This document shows, in pieces, positions 19,047 to 22,492 of a stretch of DNA of 22,492 nucleotides. Position 1 is the first letter of the stretch. Each line of letters starts with the position of its first letter. The notes under the pieces are model-generated. The model was given only the letters and a program-made list of their open reading frames with translations, was not told the DNA's origin and did no database searches. Source of the stretch: Entamoeba histolytica HM-1:IMSS (Eukaryota > Evosea > Mastigamoebida > Endamoebidae); assembly GCF_000208925.1 (NCBI RefSeq), contig NW_001915112.1, positions 1 through 22,492 on the forward strand, written 5' to 3'. Made by a program: the position numbers and the translations under genes.

Positions 19047-20359
19047 TTATTTGATTCTTTGTCTGATATTGAGAATAGTTCAAAGTAGTTTGAAAAAGTT
19101 TGAATTTAAAAAGAGAAGATAGTATTACATTATTTTTTAAAAGGGATGAGGGAATGGTTTAAATGAATTTGTTGTTGTATTTGGATTAAATTGAAAGATA
19201 ATAAGACTAAGATTTGAGACATTAAGTAGATTGGCTGATTAAATGTGTTAAAAGGAAATTATGAATTATTTTCATTATTTAAAGGTTTATTTAGAATTGA
19301 ATAATTTAGAAGATGTATGTCATTATGATGTTAATCACATTGTTCAATAAAAAAATTTTATTCATTAATTTAAGAATGGTAAATTCCATTGGTAGTTGTT
19401 CAAAAAACTCATAATTACTTAATAACTAGTTCTTTTTTTTTCAAAAGAAGATTTGTAATAAAAATTTGTTTCTTATTTTTAGTTCTTTTCATATTAAAAA
19501 AGTTTAAAATTCTCATTAAGTTTGACATAAAAGATACAGATTAGACTAAAATATATTTCAAATAACCTTGCTTTAGAATGAATATCGTCTCATCATTAAC
19601 AATGTGAAATTAAAGACTCAACAAAAACTTTTAAAATATCAAAGATGATATAAGTCAAAATAAATATTTTTCTTAGAGGTGAATAACTGGGAATTTCTCA
19701 TTACCAACAAATTATTTCATTAAAAAAAAAAACACTTTCTATTTTAAATGAAAAAGAGAAATTAATTAAATGATTCAGAATCAACTATATTTTTCTTATT
19801 TATAAAAAATATAACTGTGTTTCAAATAGCTTTAGAAGAGATAAGTCAAAATTTTTAATGAAAACAAGGTTCAAAAGAGAAAGCAAATAAAAAGGAGTCT
19901 GAATGAGTAAAAGAGATATATTATAAGTTAAAGAGAAATAAAATAGAAAAAAAAGAAAAAATTCATTTTGTTTATAACCAGCTACAAAATATTAATTAAC
20001 CAAATACAAACAAAAGAAGAAAGAAAGAATAAAATGAGTTGTTTCAATAAACAGAATGAAGTACTAATATTTTTTTTATTTAATGGCATAAAATAATAAG
20101 AAGAATTAGAAATAAATGAAAAGAGTAATGGAAACAAAATGATTAAAGACTTTTTATGATAGTTAATTTATTCTAACTGTTATTACTCAAAGAATTAAGT
20201 TCATTTTTTAGTTTAGGTTCTATTTTAATTTTGAATTAAACGAATTAAAAACACAGTCCTTCATTTTTATGATAATTCAATAAAAAATACAAATTTTACA
20301 CAGAATATAATACAATAATAATATAATGTGCTATAATTTATAGTTTGTCATCTTATTTC

Positions 20360-20404
20360 AAACTATTTGCAATTGAACTAAAATAACAATTCAACAAATA
20401 GTTT
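20360..20404. repeat. Intergenic hairpin
   Basis: AAACTATTTG (20360-20369) pairs perfectly with CAAATAGTTT (20395-20404). Inside, AATTG and CAATT pair for five more bases across a 1/3 internal loop, leaving an 11-nt loop. No ORF or repeat partner is visible nearby. Could be a small structured RNA, a decayed mobile-element end, or chance in AT-rich DNA. Confidence 0.5.
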
Positions 20405-21006
20405 TAAAATATAAAAGAAAAAGATAAATTTTATAGACGTTTAAAGAAGGTTTATTTGTTATTAAATAAATAAAGATTTTCAGTTTTTTTTACGATTTTA
20501 AAAATACAACTCAAAAACAAGTGGAACAAATAATTTGTGTCTAAAGCTATTTGCCAGAACAAGAATACCGGAACAAATAGATATAATTGTGAGAGTAATA
20601 GAACTACCCCTATTCTAAAAATATATAAAAAAATGTAATTTTAATTGAAATAAAATGACACAACATTTTTGGAACGAGAGATATCAGTAAGAAAAATCAA
20701 GAATTAAAAAAAAAGAAGAAATTGAAAAGTAAATTTCCTGATATATTAAGAATATCTACTTTATACCAAAAGTTCATGTTAAGAATTACTAATAGAACCC
20801 CCAAAAGGTGAGTAAAGAGATATGAATAGTATAAATAGTTAAAAAGAATAATAATAATGTACTATCAAAAAAAAAATAATAAATTTCAAGAAGATAGTTT
20901 AGATGAAATATACTTGCGCTAAAAATATTTTTTTTATTGAAACTATTCAAACCATCCTACGAATTTTAATAGTTAATTGAACCTTTAAGTAAAATTGTAT
21001 TTCTTT

Positions 21007-21037
21007 GATATATAAACTCATCTACCAAAATTATTCA
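21007..21037 (+). promoter_or_regulatory. Core promoter candidates for the 21059 gene
   Basis: GATATATAAAC (21007-21017) is TATA-like and AAAATTATTCA (21027-21037) resembles the Entamoeba initiator AAAAATTCA with an insertion. They lie 42 and 22 bases before the first ATG. A GAACCTT further up (20979) could be a GAAC element. Confidence 0.35.
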
Positions 21038-21058
21038 ACAACATCATTTCTTAATACT

Positions 21059-21751
21059 ATGTCTGTTTATTCTTCTTTTAGAGAACTTCCTTCAGAATGT
21101 CATTCAACTTCTTTATTATCAAAGAAATTAGTTTCAACTTATGTGCAATCAAAAAGAAATATGAAAAATTTTGAGTCTATTCAACAAGCTTTCCTCATTG
21201 CTCTTCTTAATAAATTTGGGAGTTTCATTTTAGAACGTCCAATTAAACGTTCTAAAGTTACTTTTCAGACTCTAAAAGTAAAATCTTTTAGTTTATTAAA
21301 AGAAACAATTGAAGTTGCTGAATTAGTTGATAGTTGTTGTAAAGCTCGTTCAGAAGTAGAATTATCTCATGGAATAAGTAAAGAACGTGTAAAAAGAAGA
21401 TTTGATAAAAATCGTTTTATTTTTCTTTCAAACCTCCTCTTAGATATTGCAACTGAACTTGGCTATTTTTTTGAAACTAAAATGGCTCGAAATGCTGGTG
21501 GTGTTATTCAATTAGAAAAAATAAGAAAGACATTCTATCACTCACAACTCCTCTTTAGTCAAGAAGAAATGATGGTTCGTGGAGTTGCATTGAATAGGTA
21601 TGTATTTTCTCTAACTGATAATGTTGATAAACTTGGAAAATTAGATAGAAATGATCCTATTATCATTAAAATCCTTTTTGACCCAATTGAAACTGTACAA
21701 AGAGGATGGAATGTTAGAGTCAAACAGGATGAATGTGACTCAAAAGAGTAA
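21059..21751 (+). CDS. Unrecognised 230-residue protein
   Basis: The frame opens at 21005 but has no ATG before 21059; the initiator-like motif at 21027-21037 also points to 21059 (MSVYSSFREL). The product is 230 residues, Lys/Arg/Glu-rich and probably mostly helical: long amphipathic stretches (LLSKKLVSTYVQSKRNMKNF, SIQQAFLIALLNKFGSFI, FLSNLLLDIATELGYFF, IQLEKIRKTFYHSQLLF). A basic run KERVKRRFDKNRF lies near residue 125. No signal peptide, membrane segment, zinc ligand set or enzyme motif is visible. Base and codon use match the neighbouring genes, so it is likely a real gene. Family unknown to me. Confidence 0.75.
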   Translation: MSVYSSFRELPSECHSTSLLSKKLVSTYVQSKRNMKNFESIQQAFLIALLNKFGSFILERPIKRSKVTFQTLKVKSFSLLKETIEVAELVDSCCKARSEVELSHGISKERVKRRFDKNRFIFLSNLLLDIATELGYFFETKMARNAGGVIQLEKIRKTFYHSQLLFSQEEMMVRGVALNRYVFSLTDNVDKLGKLDRNDPIIIKILFDPIETVQRGWNVRVKQDECDSKE

Positions 21752-21771
21752 TGGAGTTTAATTCATTTTCT

Positions 21772-21786
21772 TGTAGATTTTCTACA
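21772..21786 (+). repeat. Short hairpin in the 3' flank
   Basis: TGTAGA and TCTACA, six base pairs with a TTT loop, 20 bases after the TAA of the 21059 gene. Could mark the mRNA 3' end. Confidence 0.35.
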
Positions 21787-21909
21787 CTTGAATATAGTTT
21801 TTAATTCAAAGTTTGTTCAGAATTATTATTTCCTTTTTATTATTTCTTTCAATTCTCTAATTTTATTTTTGCACTACTTGAATTGTTGATATATTACTTT
21901 TATTCATTT

Positions 21910-21930
21910 CATCTACTACGTTAGTAGATG
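21910..21930. repeat. Perfect 9-bp hairpin
   Basis: CATCTACTA and TAGTAGATG are perfect complements around a CGT centre, about 160 bases after the upstream gene. The TAGA/TCTA core is shared with the hairpin at 21772. Confidence 0.45.
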
Positions 21931-22165
21931 TATTGTGAAACGATTTGTTTTTATTAATAATATCTTCTTTATTTCTTTGAGTAGAACCAAAAGTAATTTC
22001 CAAAAAAATAACATTTTTATTTGAAATATTGAGTCTCTTTAAGTTGGTTTAAATGTTCAGTATAGTTATTTAATTAAACAATAATTATATTATATTATAC
22101 AATGTGCTTTTGTAAATATAGAATGTTTGTCATTTGTTGTCTCAAATTACGAACCACCTTGTTAG

Positions 22166-22198
22166 TGAAATAATTACAGAATGAGTGGTATTATTTCA
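22166..22198. repeat. Inverted repeat, 9-bp arms
   Basis: TGAAATAAT (22166-22174) and ATTATTTCA (22190-22198) with a 15-nt loop. AT-rich arms make chance plausible. Confidence 0.3.
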
Positions 22199-22492
22199 AC
22201 TCAAACTAAGAGAGAATATAAATGATGTTAAGTCAAGAATATGTTAAAAATAACAGTACTTAATTCAAAGCAAGATATATAGCATTATACTCTCATTCTT
22301 TGTTAATAATCTTCATTAATAAGAAAAAGCATAAATTAAAAAAGTAAATTAAAAAAAATGTTTCTCATTGGGATTAGATTGTAATATAATTTTTCCCAAC
22401 AAAAATTCTAATGAAACATTATATTAAAATCAAAGTTAATTTAGAAAAAAGAAGTCTATAAAAAAAATTATAATAAATTTAAGTGAGGTTTA

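Larger units (their letters stand above)
18681..21058. other. Gene-poor AT-rich region
   Basis: About 2.4 kb between S4 and the next gene. It contains a coding-like 49-codon segment on the minus strand (18897-19046) and a strong hairpin (20360-20404). A slightly GC-richer patch near 20521-20620 has short open frames without a recognisable match. The rest is A/T-rich with poly-A and poly-T runs; no tRNA, rRNA or transposon ORF was seen. Confidence 0.5.
21752..22492. other. 3' flank of the 21059 gene, AT-rich
   Basis: No ORF or RNA gene recognised up to the end of the window. Contains three small inverted repeats listed separately. Confidence 0.5.

Noticed and set aside
22141..22240. tRNA T-arm-like GGTGGTTCG on the minus strand
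   Set aside because: No acceptor or anticodon stem of a cloverleaf can be formed around it.
1..22492. CRISPR arrays, rRNA, phage or bacterial defence systems
   Set aside because: No regular spaced repeats, no rRNA signatures; gene structure is eukaryotic throughout.

Overview
The window looks like nuclear DNA of an Entamoeba, most like the E. histolytica/dispar group. The evidence is very AT-rich DNA, densely packed genes with short leaders, introns starting GTTTGTT and ending TAG, GAAC-type core promoter motifs, a LINE with an R2-like zinc finger and PD-D endonuclease, and a decayed cysteine protease gene whose residues follow the amoebic papain family. The species cannot be fixed from sequence alone.

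Layout. Bases 1-2325 carry no intact gene. They hold a nearly full-length but heavily decayed cysteine protease pseudogene on the minus strand (594-1500), then low-complexity T-rich DNA. Bases 2326-7177 are a decayed 4.8-kb LINE on the plus strand: ORF1 with coiled coil, then ORF2 with reverse transcriptase, CCHC finger and endonuclease. It abuts, tail to tail, a minus-strand A/B-type cyclin gene (7302-8267). Next is a minus-strand GSK3/shaggy kinase gene (8902-10272). Its three exons, including an 84-nt middle exon, were reconstructed here. Divergent from it are four plus-strand genes: a TRF4/PAPD5-type non-canonical poly(A) polymerase (10662-11678), a SPRY-domain protein with one 56-nt intron (11847-14035), a 995-residue Sla2/HIP1R-like ANTH-coiled coil-I/LWEQ protein (14302-17289), and 40S ribosomal protein S4 (17498-18680) with a 202-nt intron. 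A gene-poor stretch follows (18681-21058), then an unrecognised 230-residue protein gene (21059-21751) and 3' flank with small hairpins.

The genes are individually transcribed housekeeping genes: cell cycle (cyclin), signalling (GSK3), RNA surveillance (TRF4), translation (S4) and endocytosis/actin coupling (Sla2/HIP1R). No operon-like system is apparent. The most interesting hidden signals are a well-formed C/D-box snoRNA candidate inside the S4 intron, the protease fossil, a strong excess of TGA at tryptophan-like positions in the LINE ORF2, and a GSK3 that has lost two of the three basic residues of the primed-substrate pocket.
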